A DNA stretch of 64,000 nt from Synchiropus splendidus (lineage: Eukaryota > Chordata > Actinopteri > Syngnathiformes > Callionymidae), in contig NC_071345.1 in assembly GCF_027744825.2 (NCBI RefSeq), forward strand, positions 14,013,501 to 14,077,500, written 5' to 3'. The stretch's first letter is position 1, and each line of letters opens with the position of its first letter. Of the stretch, positions 21,620-33,043 are shown piece by piece. Under the pieces are notes generated by a model. That model did not search any database and was not told the DNA's origin. It worked only from the letters and a program-made list of their open reading frames with translations. The translations under genes were made by a program, and so were the position numbers.

Positions 21620-24480
21620 TGCAGTTTCCCGTGTGTGTGCTTGAAAACAACAGTGATTTGGCTTAGACTCGGATAAAGACCAGAGAAACACTGATCAGTT
21701 TGCAGTCCCTCACAATTTTTCACGCTTTTCGTCACATTTTTCACTTTTTTCCGTATTGTATTTTGCTTGGCTGCACTACACTGGGTTTCTTCCAGCCACA
21801 CTTAAAACATTTCTGTTGTTTTTCGAACCTGAATCTGAAAAAAAAAACCCAAAGAAAACGAAACAAACTCCTTGTTGTTAACCACTGAAAACAGATCCCC
21901 GACTACGTGTTTAAAGTTCAGCTGTGGTGCCAATTCAAAAAAGACAACTCTCACCTTCAATGCATACAGAATTTGTCCTTTACTTTCCTTCATTTGGCGT
22001 CGGATTCCGAGGTGACAGCTGATCCAAAAGCAGATGTTTCTCCTGTCCTTCATTGATCCATCCATCACACGTTTTTTTCTAGCAAGCAATCGAGCAAGCC
22101 GTCTTTGAAATTAAGGAGCTCTGACACCTTCATTTCGAGTTGCTCAGGCCGATTAAAATGACTTATGCGTGAACGCTGCACAGATATCACAGATATAGAC
22201 AGATATTTTAAGTTCACGTCACAAAATCGGGCATCACTGATCCATAATCTGTAAGGGTCTTGGAAAGTCATCCTGTGGTCAGGGTGCAGAAGGCACGATT
22301 CACAAAGGCAAGTTAAGATAAGATAGACTCTATTGATCTCACAGAGGAGAAATTCACCGTTCACAGAGCTCTTAGGTATAAATAAATAAACCTGATGAGT
22401 GCAAACAGGTCATCTTACATGTAGTCATCACAACATATTTACAAATATACAAATGTGCAATATAGTGGCACAACATGGGGTGGGGTGTTCTGAACATGTA
22501 TAATATCAGGCGTCGTGTACAATGTAAGTCCTCTGCTTCTTTCATCCACCTCTGCAGCCTCGTCTTTTTCTCTGTATCGCCGCAGGCACATCAGGTTTGT
22601 GCGCGAAGAGCAGCACACGAGTGCTTCTCGTGTGTAAGTTCCTCACGCGCTATGAACAATGAAACAATGAAAAGCGCTTATGTGCAATAGCAAACAGGAA
22701 AAGTGGGAAAAGGAGGTACAGAGCTCCTGCCACACACAGCTGGTCACCCAGCGCTATCTTGAATGTTAGTTCTGACAACAACTCATGTGACTGGTGAGGC
22801 TTGTGCTTCACCAGAGTTGTTGGCCAAACCAGGTTGGGGAAGGTCTTTATCATGACACCCCTCAAAATCGTACCTCTGCTACTGGCTTGTGAAGGAGTCC
22901 TTGAGGATCCCCAGTGTCTTGGGGGTTTGGTATCGATGGAATGGCTTTATTCACAAGGATGTTGCATCAGTCCATCTTACTGTGGCAGAAGACTTTCAGG
23001 TTGATCTATGTTCCAACTGCATGTCCAGCAGGAGCAAGGCCCTAAGTAGACCCTGGACATCCTGGAGAGATTGTTTTTCTGTTCCCAGGTGGGCAGAGAA
23101 AAGTTCGGACATCTTTAGTTTAACTGCTCGTACTGCCAGTGAATTGGTTAAAACATTGGATGGATGCCTTCTCCCCTCTCCAGTGTGCCACTGATTCCTT
23201 AGGAAGTCTATTTAGCTCTGCTATTTTATTTTTTGTCAGACACATCGCTGAAGCTGGAAAAGACGTTAAGGCCAAGACTGTGTAACTGTGCTCACATGAG
23301 CTGTCTGTCATGCACCATTAGAGCCACGACAGGCACAGATAAGGGAGTTCAACATTGGAGTGGTACAATGTTAAAACACGCTGATGGTGTTGTTTGATTT
23401 ATTTTTTTTTTGGAATGAAAGGTCGGAAGCAGCATCATTCCTCAAGTAGATGTTTCCGAATTTCATAGTTCAAAGTTAGAAAACTCTTCAAATTCCCTTC
23501 GAACTCATTCTCAAACATTCCCTTCGTCTTGTGACAAAGCTTCCATCCCAGAGTTTCAGCAGAGTTTCAGCATCACCTTGCTGCTTGCTGTTTGTTCATT
23601 GCTACTTCACAATTCTACAAAAGTCCAAACACACCTATGTGCTTCTGCAGATTGATGATGAATGTACTGATAGTAGGTGCCTGCTCTAAAATCTCAGGCT
23701 TTGAAAAACTTTTTAACCGAGGGCGCCACCTACAGAGCTGTGAAAATCAGGGCACAGTTTCATGAAACCATTGTCAGTGCCAACAAAGGAGTGGGAGGTC
23801 GTGGGTGTGAATCTGAATACAGGCCCTTGACCCTCCATACTGGTCAATTCAAAATCAGCTGGTGGAGCCCAAAAGTGGGTCACAGATCCACTTTCAGAGG
23901 GTCGGGGGCATTTGTCTGGCTGAATATTAATAGCTTTGAATTTTATAAACGGCTTTCTTTTTCTTCTGTAATGTAAATTTATTTGAATAAAGTTCTTTTT
24001 ATTTCGTGATCTAGTTCACAGCTTGTTGATAATGGGGCGAACAAAACACACAGAAGCAGCCAGTGAGGACCTCTTTGTTAATGGTTGATCCAGTCATTCA
24101 GGCATTGTCAATAAACATTGCTTCAACTGTTGTAAACTGATTTTTTTCTGTGGTGTGGGATTGGGTTTGAAGCTTTGTTTCTCCCATGAGGCTCAAACTT
24201 ATGGTTTATTGGCAACGCTGCACCTCCATGTAAAACCTGCTGGCCTTTTGATGACCGGGAAAAGAAAGAAAGAAAATGGACTGTTGCCTTTTTTCCGCAT
24301 GATGCTTTAGCGTTTTGAATCTGTGCTGCACTGTCTTACAGCATGAAGGTTGTGGGTTTAAATCTGAGGCCTTCTCATGATCATCTGTTTTCCTCCACAG
24401 TTCCAAAATATACTGAGGTTAATTGATATATTTTTAGTATAAAAATATGTTTGATGTGAAAAATGAAAATGAATCTGGGT
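21620..24480. other. Intergenic region between the gypsy fragment and apoC-II
   Basis: No gene was recognised. A stretch around 21777-21805 (ACTGGGTTTCTTCCAGCCACAC) resembles 3702-3725, so pieces of the left-hand repeats occur here. Around 22320-22460 a segment (GATCTCACAGAGGAGAAATTCA, AT-rich tail) resembles 3' ends of dispersed fish repeats. The rest is unremarkable. Confidence 0.4.
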
Positions 24481-24492
24481 TAGCGACAAAAC

Positions 24493-24498
24493 GTTTAT
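24493..24498 (-). terminator. AATAAA overlapping the apoC-II stop codon
   Basis: The minus strand reads CAG CAA TAA ACG, so the stop codon TAA lies inside an AATAAA hexamer. If used, the 3' UTR would be only some 15-30 bases. A further AATAAA is at about 24201-24206. Confidence 0.5.
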
Positions 24499-25074
24499 TG
24501 CTGTGCGTAGACAATGTGATACATCTGGTCCTGAAATATTCCGGCATAGGTCCCCAGGACTGTGGTGGTGTCAGTGTAAAAATTCCTGCGAGGAAAAAGA
24601 GAGGAATCTATTTCAGATTCAATCATTTGACTGTGTGTTGCGCATTGGTTCATGTCAACTACACTTATTCTTATTTAGTAAATAACATAGATGTTGTCAA
24701 GGTTACTGCAGATACTAGCTTGTATTGTATTGTAAGAATGGCTGCGGCTGTCTGCATGACGGATAGGTCACTGATCTTAAGGGGACCTACTTTGCCTTCT
24801 CTTCCAGTTTCAGTCCCTTGATGCTCTCCACGTAGCCGCTGACTGTGTCAACAGCATTCGAGTAGGTGGACTTGAAGGCGTTTGTGAGCCTGGCCAGGGG
24901 TCCCGGCACCTCCTCCTCAGCCTGCCTCACCAGTCGGAAACTTTCTGCATCTGTGAGCAGGCAGCTGCGGTTTCTCCTTGTTCCTCTCCAAACATCGGAT
25001 GTCAAACTTTAGTTTCTGTACTTACTGATGGCGAGGAGGGCGACCAGCACCGTGATGACCAGAAGTTTATTCAT
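24495..25074 (-). CDS. apoc2: Apolipoprotein C-II
   Basis: Three coding exons on the minus strand, 25026-25074, 24791-24950 and 24495-24585, give 99 residues. Residues 1-18 are a signal peptide (MNKLLVITVLVALLAINA), followed by SFRLVRQAEEE and an amphipathic helix ending GLKLEEKAK. The last exon encodes GTYAGIFQDQMYH, matching the C-terminal lipase-activating helix of apoC-II. The residues equivalent to human Tyr63, Ile66, Asp69 and Gln70 (established as important for lipoprotein lipase activation) are all present. It should be secreted and act as the cofactor of lipoprotein lipase on triglyceride-rich particles. Splice sites are GT-AG with phases 1 and 2. It is the outermost gene of the cluster. 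The start is the only ATG in the signal exon. Confidence 0.9.
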
Positions 25075-25235
25075 GCTGACCCAGACCTGTGGATAACAAT
25101 GAAACATCGAATGTTTTCCTAGAAAAACGGCGTCCAAAAATGAACACAAACGTAGTCGTACTCACTTGTGTGTTTTCCTCCACAAATCACTGTGATGAAG
25201 AACACTGACTAAGAGGCTCCAATGGTCAAAGACTC

Positions 25236-25243
25236 TTTATATA
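25236..25243 (-). promoter_or_regulatory. TATA box of apoC-II
   Basis: TATATAAA on the minus strand, about 160 bases upstream of the start codon. An untranslated leader exon ending near 25168 is likely (ACAAG/GTGAGT-like site), so the distance fits. Confidence 0.6.
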
Positions 25244-26084
25244 GATGTGTGATCGTGTTGACTTGTCGCTCAGGGAGCCAAAGTGCACTCTGTGCCGTGA
25301 TAAACAGGAGAGTGGGTGTTTTTTCTTTGACTTTTTTTGGATGAAAACGACAGTGAATCCAGTCTCTTCGGAGTGATTGAATTATAACCTTGTGGCTGTG
25401 GATTCCTTGCTGCCAGCCATTTCACTTAAATCGGTTGTTTGGCTTTGACACGTTTGCAGCAATTGCATAATGTTGGTGATGCGTTCGAGACACATCACAA
25501 CAGTCCTAAGTCCCGATAGCACGAGGCCGTGTCAAGATTGTGTTGAACACGTCATCGGGCCCTTTCAACTTGTGAAATATTTAGGTGAGGAAGATAAGAT
25601 TCACTCTGTTTCTGTATCACAGTAAACGCCCATTGAGACAACACTGAGTCCACTTTGTGACAGGGAGCAGAACTTATCTTATGGATTTATGACGATGGCG
25701 TGATAATATGGACGCAGAAATTAGGGCACTAACACACACCACTTACAATAGCTGATTTAAAAAAAGCTAAATTGCAGTTGGATCACAAGGTGGCAGCACT
25801 GCTCTTTCACAGCAGCCAAAAAATGGACGTTGCGATGAAACTTCTTGTTTGTTTACCTCTCTAATTTAATGAATTCCCGAGCGAGCAAACTGAAGGATTT
25901 TATGACACATATGGTTTCTAACAGTTTTTCAGCGAGATGTTTCCATTCAAATGTATTTGCTGGTAGGGACGTATGAAAACTAACAACTGTCGACATCATC
26001 AACATCGAAGAAGTTTGAGAAATCACCTCAAGAGGGACAGAATAGCATCTAAACTTGATGTTGTAAAGTAACGTTTTAAGCAGC

Positions 26085-26087
<3 letters not shown>

Positions 26088-26158
<71 letters not shown>
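26088..26158. repeat. (TA)n microsatellite
   Basis: About 70 bases of uninterrupted TA dinucleotides between apoC-II and the first apoA-II-like gene. Confidence 0.95.
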
Positions 26159-26160
<2 letters not shown>

Positions 26161-26859
26161 TGTTAAAAAAGGAAGCGCTGTGAAATTAAAATAGTGCTAA
26201 AGATAAGGGGATGCAATATTCTAAGACAAGCATAATGCGCAAAAAGGAAAGCAAGATATGATTTATTTTCAATGTTAAATGTACTAAAAATATTAGGTGC
26301 CGAGTTACGTAGATGCCATTTGTGAGCACAAGATAGTTTACAATTTAACACAGAAGGACGGACCAAATTACTAGCTTCAAAATGAATAAATAAATAAGTA
26401 AAAATGTTGCAAAGGGTTGGAGACGTGTGCTTCATGGTTTCCGGTTGGAAAGTTGGGTGACCTGAAGAGGCAAAAAGCTCAGCACTGCCTTGAGCAGTGT
26501 TCAAATGGGATGGTTTCAGGAGTGTCCCACATGGTACACACTCATCCTGAACGTGTGATCTTAAAAATCAGATGATGGAAAGTCACCCATCCTCACAAAA
26601 ACATTTGTCATTCAGGCACAAGGTTGCTTCAGGACATGCATTTGCTGGTGCCATTCTGCCAGTTAAAGTAAGTAAAGTGAAACGTGTGTGAAAGTCTTAC
26701 ATTTGAAAAAATGCTTTAGTGAGAACAAAGTGTTTTATTTTCATCCAGGAAAACTTCACTGAATACTACCACAAAGTCGAGCAAAACCAGACTGAGCAGT
26801 CCCATCAGGTTTGGCTCCACACTCACTCCATGAACAGACTCCAGTGATTTTTACCTACT

Positions 26860-26865
26860 TTTATT
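26860..26865 (-). terminator. Poly(A) signal of the first apoA-II-like gene
   Basis: AATAAA on the minus strand, about 157 bases after the stop. The surrounding sequence matches that around 31319-31324 after the second paralogue, so the 3' UTR was duplicated with the gene. Confidence 0.6.
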
Positions 26866-27021
26866 GAACACACACCCACATGTTGACACAAACCTATACG
26901 TAGCTCATGTAACAACAATAGATGTGCTGGTGGTTTTCAGAAAAAGGAAGGAACAGTTTCTTGCATCGCTCTTTTGTGTTCACTAGAAGTTGTCTACTAT
27001 GTGAAGTCATCTAGTTTGACC

Positions 27022-27719
27022 TTAGTCAGCGGGCATGATCTTGTCCAGGATGACTTTCATGACACTGATAAACTCCTCAACGTGCGTCTTGGCAACTGGA
27101 CGGATGTACTTGCCGTACACGCCCAGCGCTCCATTACGGACATTTTTCACCTGAGGCATGGTTTCATCAGTCAACGCTCTGAGGGGGAAAGTGAGAGATT
27201 AGTACGTCTGAGGCTTTATTAGGCTCTCTTTAAAAAAAAAAGAGAGAGACTGTACTCACTGTACAACCCTGGCGGCGGCCTGGACGTCATTCCTTTTTCT
27301 GAATGAGCTGAGATAATCCAGGATCTCTTTAAACTCTGCATCAGTGACAGCGCTCTTCGCTGCTGGGGAGTTCGCAACCTTGTAGAAGAGCCTTTCAAGC
27401 CTCCGGGAGAATGTCGAGCTGAGCTCATTATATTTTTGGACCAGCTCCGGACTCGGCTCCGGAATGTCACACAGGCTCGCGGACACTACAGACATCAGAC
27501 GAATGCTGAAATAGTCTGTGACTTTCATGACAACAGCAAAAACTTCTAGGGTCTTATTCACAGCATCAGCTTTCTTCAGCAATGATTTAAAAAAAAAAGA
27601 AACGAAACTGTAACATTCTAGACAAACCGATTGAGAAACTATCATTTTATACAAAATTCATACAAAAATTACTTACCCTGCAGAGTAAGAATCAGGGCCA
27701 GAACTAATTTTGCATTCAT
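27022..27719 (-). CDS. apoa2: Apolipoprotein A-II / 14-kDa apolipoprotein-like, paralogue 1
   Basis: Coding exons 27677-27719, 27260-27485 and 27022-27178 encode 141 residues. The signal peptide is MNAKLVLALILTLQVSASLC. The mature part begins DIPEPSPELVQKYNELSSTF, the hallmark start of fish apoA-II (14-kDa apolipoprotein). Two amphipathic helical stretches follow, and the last exon holds GVYGKYIRPVAKTHVEEF and ends KIMPAD. All splice sites are GT-AG, phases 1 and 2, with exon sizes 43/226/157. It should be a secreted HDL-associated exchangeable apolipoprotein. It is 12 bases longer in exon 2 than its tandem neighbour at 31554-32342, and the two share promoter and 3' UTR sequence. The name follows fish usage; assignment to apoA-II rather than a fish-specific subfamily is inference. 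Confidence 0.85.
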
Positions 27720-27903
27720 CTCTGCAAAGAAAAAATAGAGAAATCAGAAACACATTTTATGCATGAGTCCGGATGAGTTCAGATCCAGCATGTACAGTCC
27801 AATGTCCAAAGTATAATTTGAATGAATGTTTTATTTTTGTTATTACCTTCAGTCGTGTCAGATGTGCAGAACCCTCAAGTGACTCTGTGAACGAAGTGTC
27901 TGT

Positions 27904-27980
27904 AACTGCGACCTCACATCTGGACAGAAGGATTTAAGGGGGGACTGCTGGCATACGTCATCTGATGAGCCCACACACAC
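27904..27980 (-). promoter_or_regulatory. Conserved promoter block of apoA-II-like paralogue 1
   Basis: Nearly the same as 32540-32612: CTCACATCTGGAC, then a TTAAAT/TTATAT TATA-like word, CCCCC and, upstream, CTCATCAGATGACGT, which contains a CRE half-site TGACGT. The untranslated leader exon lies just downstream (about 27848-27890). Confidence 0.55.
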
Positions 27981-28214
27981 CAACACACACACAGGCTTTC
28001 AAAAAGAATGGTAAGTAGGTGAAGTTGACGATGCAAACTTTATTATGTTCCATCTTGCAATGCAACAGATCATAATACCTACCACCCACCTTCTCCACTG
28101 ACTTGTCTGAAGTGTCTCTCCACACCTGCACTAGACACAGTATTCAAGACAATTGTTTTTTTAGGCGATAGACTTTTGTCTGCTTCACTATTGTGAATTT
28201 AAATCTTGCTAATA

Positions 28215-28944
28215 CAGTGGTACCTCGCTTTTTGTACGTCCCGGACTTTGAACAAATTGCAGTTCGAACCAAAAATTCTTGTTTTTTGCTTCTGATTTTG
28301 AACTAAAATCCAGAACTCGAACACCACCGAAAAAAGCCCGAAAAAACATAACGTGCACAGACCGATCAGCTGACCCACGACGCGCTTTGTTATTGTGTAT
28401 AACGCAGCCTCTGTATGCAGACGTGTCCCGTTAGCTACATTTACTGTTTTTTCTTCATATTGAGGTGTAAAACCTTTCCTGTCTCCACACTGGACCGTGG
28501 TAGAGTGTCACAGGGGAGGTGCTCGCTCTCCACACCTCCGAGGCTGGAGCTCACTCCAGGGTTTGATGTCCTGTTGTGGGCTGGAGCTGGGACAGGGATG
28601 AGGCGAGTCTGGGACAGAGCGTGACTTGGTTTATGACTTTGTCACAGCCAAACTGCACAGAAGCGCACATTCAGAGCTGGACACGCACCGGGCACCTCTT
28701 CACTTCTGGAGAGACGTCTCTCACTCGGCAACCCCTCCCACATGCAGCGGCCACACACAGAGGAACAGCGCACCTGCAGCAGACACTCTACATTCACTCC
28801 TACAAAAGACTATTTTAAGGCTTGGAACGCATTCTCTCTTTTTCCATTAATTCTAATGGGAAAAAAATCGATTGAGATTTGGAACAAATCGCTTTTCAAA
28901 CGGCCGTCTGAAACGGATTGTGGTCGAGAACCGAGGTACCACTG
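28215..28944. mobile_element. DNA transposon with CAGTGGTACCTCG inverted termini
   Basis: Starts CAGTGGTACCTCG and ends CGAGGTACCACTG, with TA on both sides (28213-28214 and 28945-28946). The 730-base element has no transposase and contains CCATTAATTCTAATGGGAAA, a palindromic word common in such elements. The TA target duplication places it in the Tc1/mariner/pogo group; the exact family (Tigger-like) is inference. Confidence 0.75.
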
Positions 28945-29419
28945 TACCCATAGATGTTGACCGAATCCCCTTGAAAAGTTTGTGATGGGGAGTGACTGGA
29001 AGGACATCATCAGAAATGAGCTTGTCTGAGCTCATGGAGGACATAGGAGACAAAGTTTGGGAGGCCCTATGGTTTTAGCACATTGAGAGGAGAAACGGTG
29101 GAAGAATTGGGTTGGATATATCAGACAGAGTACTTGCTAGTAATCTAGTTTACGTTACATTTGTGCTTCACTTCTGTAAAGAAACCTTTATTTTTTTTTT
29201 TTTACTTCTGACCAAATATTTCAGTGTACATCGATCAGTGCCCTGCCAAAGTGGTAAACAAGTTGTACACAAAGTTGCATAGCTTTTTATCTGTCAGTTT
29301 CAAAACAATGCTCTATTATAAATGGAGCCATTTCAGACGTTCACCTCAATCCACTGAAAACTGCCAAAAACAATGCGGTACATACAGTATGCTAGGCCTG
29401 TAGTAAATGCTGTAAGTGT

Positions 29420-30300
29420 ATAGCAACAAATGAAGAAGACTGTAACGAGTCAAGGGACGTGGAACTGGGATGTCACATTGCGAGGAACGTGTAGTTAAAG
29501 GCCACGTATTGAGGACGTGAAGTGGGACCCAATCGCAAATGGTGAAAGTTACAATGAGGCAGGAGCAAGTAAGAAATAATATTTAATAATTAAACAAACA
29601 GAAACTCAACAGAAAGCGTCACCGAACCGGGAGAAACAGAGCAAACACAGAATGAAAAAACAGAGTAACCAAACTAACAGAAGTGCACAAACATGAGTAA
29701 AAAGTCCAAACCGAAAGCTTCACCGAACCGGGAGAAAACAAACTTAAATCACAAATGAAACCGAGAATAAACTACAAAGGAAACCAGGGAGCACACGGAA
29801 GCACAAAGAAACAAACACTAAACTCAGGCACCACAGAAAAATCCAAAATAAGCTGGCTGACAGAATGAGGGGACCGAAACAAGGAGAACCAGGAGTTAAA
29901 TGAGCTAGCTAACATGAGAGACCGAAACAATGAGAACCAGGAGTTGAATGAGCTAGCTAGCACACAGAACGAGAAACCGAACAAAGGAGAGCCATGAGAA
30001 TCGGGAGTTACCACCGGGAAAACGAGGAGTCCAAAAAACTCAGGAAACGGGAGACAAATAGGCGAACTCATGGGAACCAGCAAGCGACTCACAGCAACTA
30101 GAAGCACTGACAGGAAACAATGTGGCAAACAAGAAGCAACGATCTGGCACACGTTGCTGGAGCCCAGGTGTTTATGTAATCAAGTTCATCAGGGGTTAAT
30201 CGGCTCCAGCCGTGTGCCAAAGGAACAGAAGGAAAAAAGCAAAACCAGGACTCAGAGCCAGGAAGCGGAGCCATGACAAAGACACCCCATGGCACGCACC
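29420..30300. repeat. Dispersed repeat with internal minisatellites
   Basis: GAAAGC(G/T)TCACCGAACCGGGAG occurs twice (about 29615 and 29715). A unit of about 50 bases with GACCGAAACAA, GAGAACCAGGAGTT and GAGCTAGCTA is repeated at 29875-29995. The open frames across it reflect the repetition and have no recognisable domain. Probably the internal part of a non-autonomous transposon. Confidence 0.45.
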
Positions 30301-30477
30301 ACTTGGCAGCAGTATTAGTTGCAGCATCATAAAGGGAACGTGGAAAGTTTTCACTACCGCTTTTTTAGCAGATCAAGTGTTACATGCAGCGTGAACTGTG
30401 GTTCAAGAAAATAAATATTTGCTTGAAATATTAAGATTGTTTCTGTTCAGTTTAACAGAAGCTTCACTGAAGGTAAC

Positions 30478-30882
30478 CGTAATTTCCAAAATTTAAGCCA
30501 TGTTTTTTTTTTTCTTGTGGTCTGAAACCTGCTGATAATATGTGGATTTTTATAGGCTAAAGAGCGTCATGCTGCCAAAATATTGAGCCTCATCACACCA
30601 AACCGATGAAATCACAGGCGTTTTATTTACCTTACGCTCTCTGCGCAGTACCGCAGCAGCTGAGACCAGTTGTAGACATGCGGGTGAAAACAGTGCATTT
30701 TGAGCACTTTAATGTGAGTAAAAGATGTGAGGAGCTCATGATTCAAGTTCTGAACATTGCAGAATTGGTTTCATGAGTCAGCTTCGATGCTGGACCCTGT
30801 TTTCAAAAGCACTGACCTTTCTCCGGCACACACAGCACCACTGCACCCGCGACTTACAGACTTAAGAATTGGAATTTTCCGT
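30478..30882. mobile_element. Degenerate second copy of the hAT-like element
   Basis: Starts CCGTAATTTCC and ends AATTTTCCGTA. Words such as ATTGAGCCTCATCAC, AAACCGATGA, GTTTTATTTACCTT, TTTCATGAGTCAG and GATGCTGGACCCT follow the order found at 6310-6530. It lacks the transposase fragment. Confidence 0.6.
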
Positions 30883-31318
30883 ATATATTTGCTATGTGCT
30901 CAACAGCTGTTGCCTAATACGCCCCACCCTGTGGTCCACTGTCATTGCTGTGAAGTGACAACTTTTGGGGAGAGTGACTAGACCAAAGGGGAAGTGAAGT
31001 CATCGTTTTCACAAAGCTGAGGATCAACTGCACAGATGTACTACTGCAAAATGTTCTTTCGGATTTCAAAACGGATCCGATGCGGTGACTGAAGATGCCA
31101 GATAAAAGGCCTGTTCAACTTAGAACTTGTGTACCTAGTACCAACCAAACATCTCTGTGTGGACAGGGTCAAGATGAGGTACTCTTTCTGCGTCTTCCAG
31201 CTTCACTGTCCAGTTGTCAAGTTTCATCCTGCAAAAACCTCAAAACGACTTCTAATCTTCGATGTTAAATCAGTTCCACACGAAGCACATGAACCAACTC
31301 CATTGATTTTTCACTTCC

Positions 31319-31324
31319 TTTTAT
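31319..31324 (-). terminator. Poly(A) signal of the second apoA-II-like gene
   Basis: AATAAA on the minus strand, about 230 bases after the stop, in sequence shared with the first paralogue's 3' UTR. Confidence 0.6.
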
Positions 31325-31553
31325 TGACCACACTCACATACACATACACACACAAGCGTAGACCCAAAACTATGATTATCTTATCAAACGATAATACTGT
31401 ACATGCACATTTCTTGCATACTTGATGTGGATTGCATTGGACTTTGTTTCCTTTCTGAGCAAAGGAAGCAACAGAGTTGTGCATTGCTCTTCTCAGTGTT
31501 CTCTAGGGTTGTCTACTTTCTTCTATCATCCTTTTGTCCGAGCTTGCTTGACC

Positions 31554-32342
31554 TTAGTGAGCAGGCATGACCCTGTCCAGCATGGCTTTCATGTTCTTGA
31601 TGAACTCTTCCACGTGGTCCTTTGCCACCGGGCGGATGTATGCTTCGTACACACCCAGCGCCTTGTTACGGGCCACCTCCATGTGAGGCTCCATTTCTGC
31701 AGCCAGTGCTCTGCAAGGACAGAAAAGAGTTACGAGTGCTTTAGAAGCTTTTTGTTTTCGTTGGAAAAAAAATTGTTAGCACTCACGTGGCAACCTTGGC
31801 AACAGCCATGGCTTTGGGATCCTGCGCTGCTGACTTGGCTAAAGTCATGGCCTGTTGGCCCTCTTGTGTCTGCGCCGCTGGGGAGTGCTGAGCCCTTTGG
31901 ATAAGGTTGCTCAGCCTCCGGAAGAATGTAGCTTTGAGGTCATTGTATTTGAGAACCAACTCCGGACTCGGTGGTGGAACTTCACACAGGCTCAAAGAGA
32001 CTACAGAGATGAGATGTGGAGGAGGTTGACATGTTGAGAGTGTTTGAGCAGCAGTCTTTTAAACCCCTGAATTTCATGACAATAATCGTGAAATTGTAGG
32101 AGTCCTCATTTATTTCTTCATTTTGTTCAATCTGCTTCAGACAGACAAACTAAGAGAAAGGGTAATCTGAACAGTAATCCCACCAAAATCCCATTTAAAT
32201 GCACACACACACACATAAAAAAAGACCTACATCTAGAGCTATTTTCGACATACTGATCTGGGCCTTGTCCATTTTATAAGATAGAATTCTTAAACTCACC
32301 CTGCAGAGTAAGAATGAGGGCCACAGCTAGTTTTGCGTTCAT
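31554..32342 (-). CDS. apoa2: Apolipoprotein A-II / 14-kDa apolipoprotein-like, paralogue 2
   Basis: Coding exons 32300-32342, 31787-32000 and 31554-31710 encode 137 residues. Signal MNAKLAVALILTLQVSLSLC is followed by EVPPPSPELVLKYNDLKATF, closer to the usual fish apoA-II start than paralogue 1. The middle exon is Ala/Gln-rich and helical. The last exon contains GVYEAYIRPVAKDHVEEF and ends RVMPAH. Exon sizes 43/214/157 and phases match paralogue 1, so the two arose by tandem duplication. It should be secreted and lipoprotein-bound. The leader exon is untranslated, and the TATA-like TTATAT lies near 32566-32575. Confidence 0.87.
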
Positions 32343-32539
32343 CTCTGCAAAGAGGAGAATCAAAAAAATGAGCCAAGACAAGAAGGTAAATCTGAACGCA
32401 AGCTGAGCTCTCTTCCAGCCTGCATTGTCCGGAGTGTGACCATAATTCCAAGCTAATTTTTCTCTGTGTCATTACCTGCAGTTGTGTCGGATGTGCAGAA
32501 CCCAGAACTGACAGTCAACTCGGTGGACCAAGTGTCTGT

Positions 32540-32612
32540 GACTGCGAGCTCACATCTGGACGGAAGGATATAAGGGGGGACTGCAAACAAACGTCATCTG
32601 ATGAGCCCACTC
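32540..32612 (-). promoter_or_regulatory. Conserved promoter block of apoA-II-like paralogue 2
   Basis: Partner of 27904-27980. It contains CTTATATCC as TATA-like word and CTCATCAGATGACGT (CRE half-site). Conservation here exceeds that of the flanking sequence, which suggests retained control, although recent duplication would also explain it. Confidence 0.55.
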
Positions 32613-33043
32613 AGACACACACACACCCACGCATGTACACATGCGCGCCTGTACATACACACACACACACACACATATTCAAACAAAGTCCACCGTACGT
32701 GATATTCACTTGGAATACGATACGTGGAGAAACGTCTTTTTCCATTATGCAATATGTTCACCTTCTATGGCGACACTCTTCAAGCATAAAGCACATGAAC
32801 AATAAGAATGTCCCCATTTGAGCCGGGGATCCATGAAAATTGCAGGGGGTTGACGTTTCGTAACGATAAGACTGACTCTGCTGCATTTTGGCCCTCAGAA
32901 TCAGGAAAGGTCATCAGACCGAAGAGTCTAGACTCAGTACTTCGACCTTTGACCTCATTTCCACTAATTCGCAGGCTTATGTCAAGAAATGGTCAACATT
33001 CTCTCCTTAAAATGTTGGTGAAAGGACCCTTTTCGTTCTGGAG

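Noticed and set aside
24791..25005. Start at the ATG of MTSDVWRG for the apoC-II frame
   Set aside because: Those residues lie in the intron. The real start is in the signal exon at 25074, with a good donor at 25025 and acceptor before 24950.
29772..30152. 126-residue minus-strand hydrophobic frame
   Set aside because: It contains internal repeats (SSFNSWFSLFRS twice) caused by a DNA minisatellite and resembles no protein; it lies inside a dispersed repeat.
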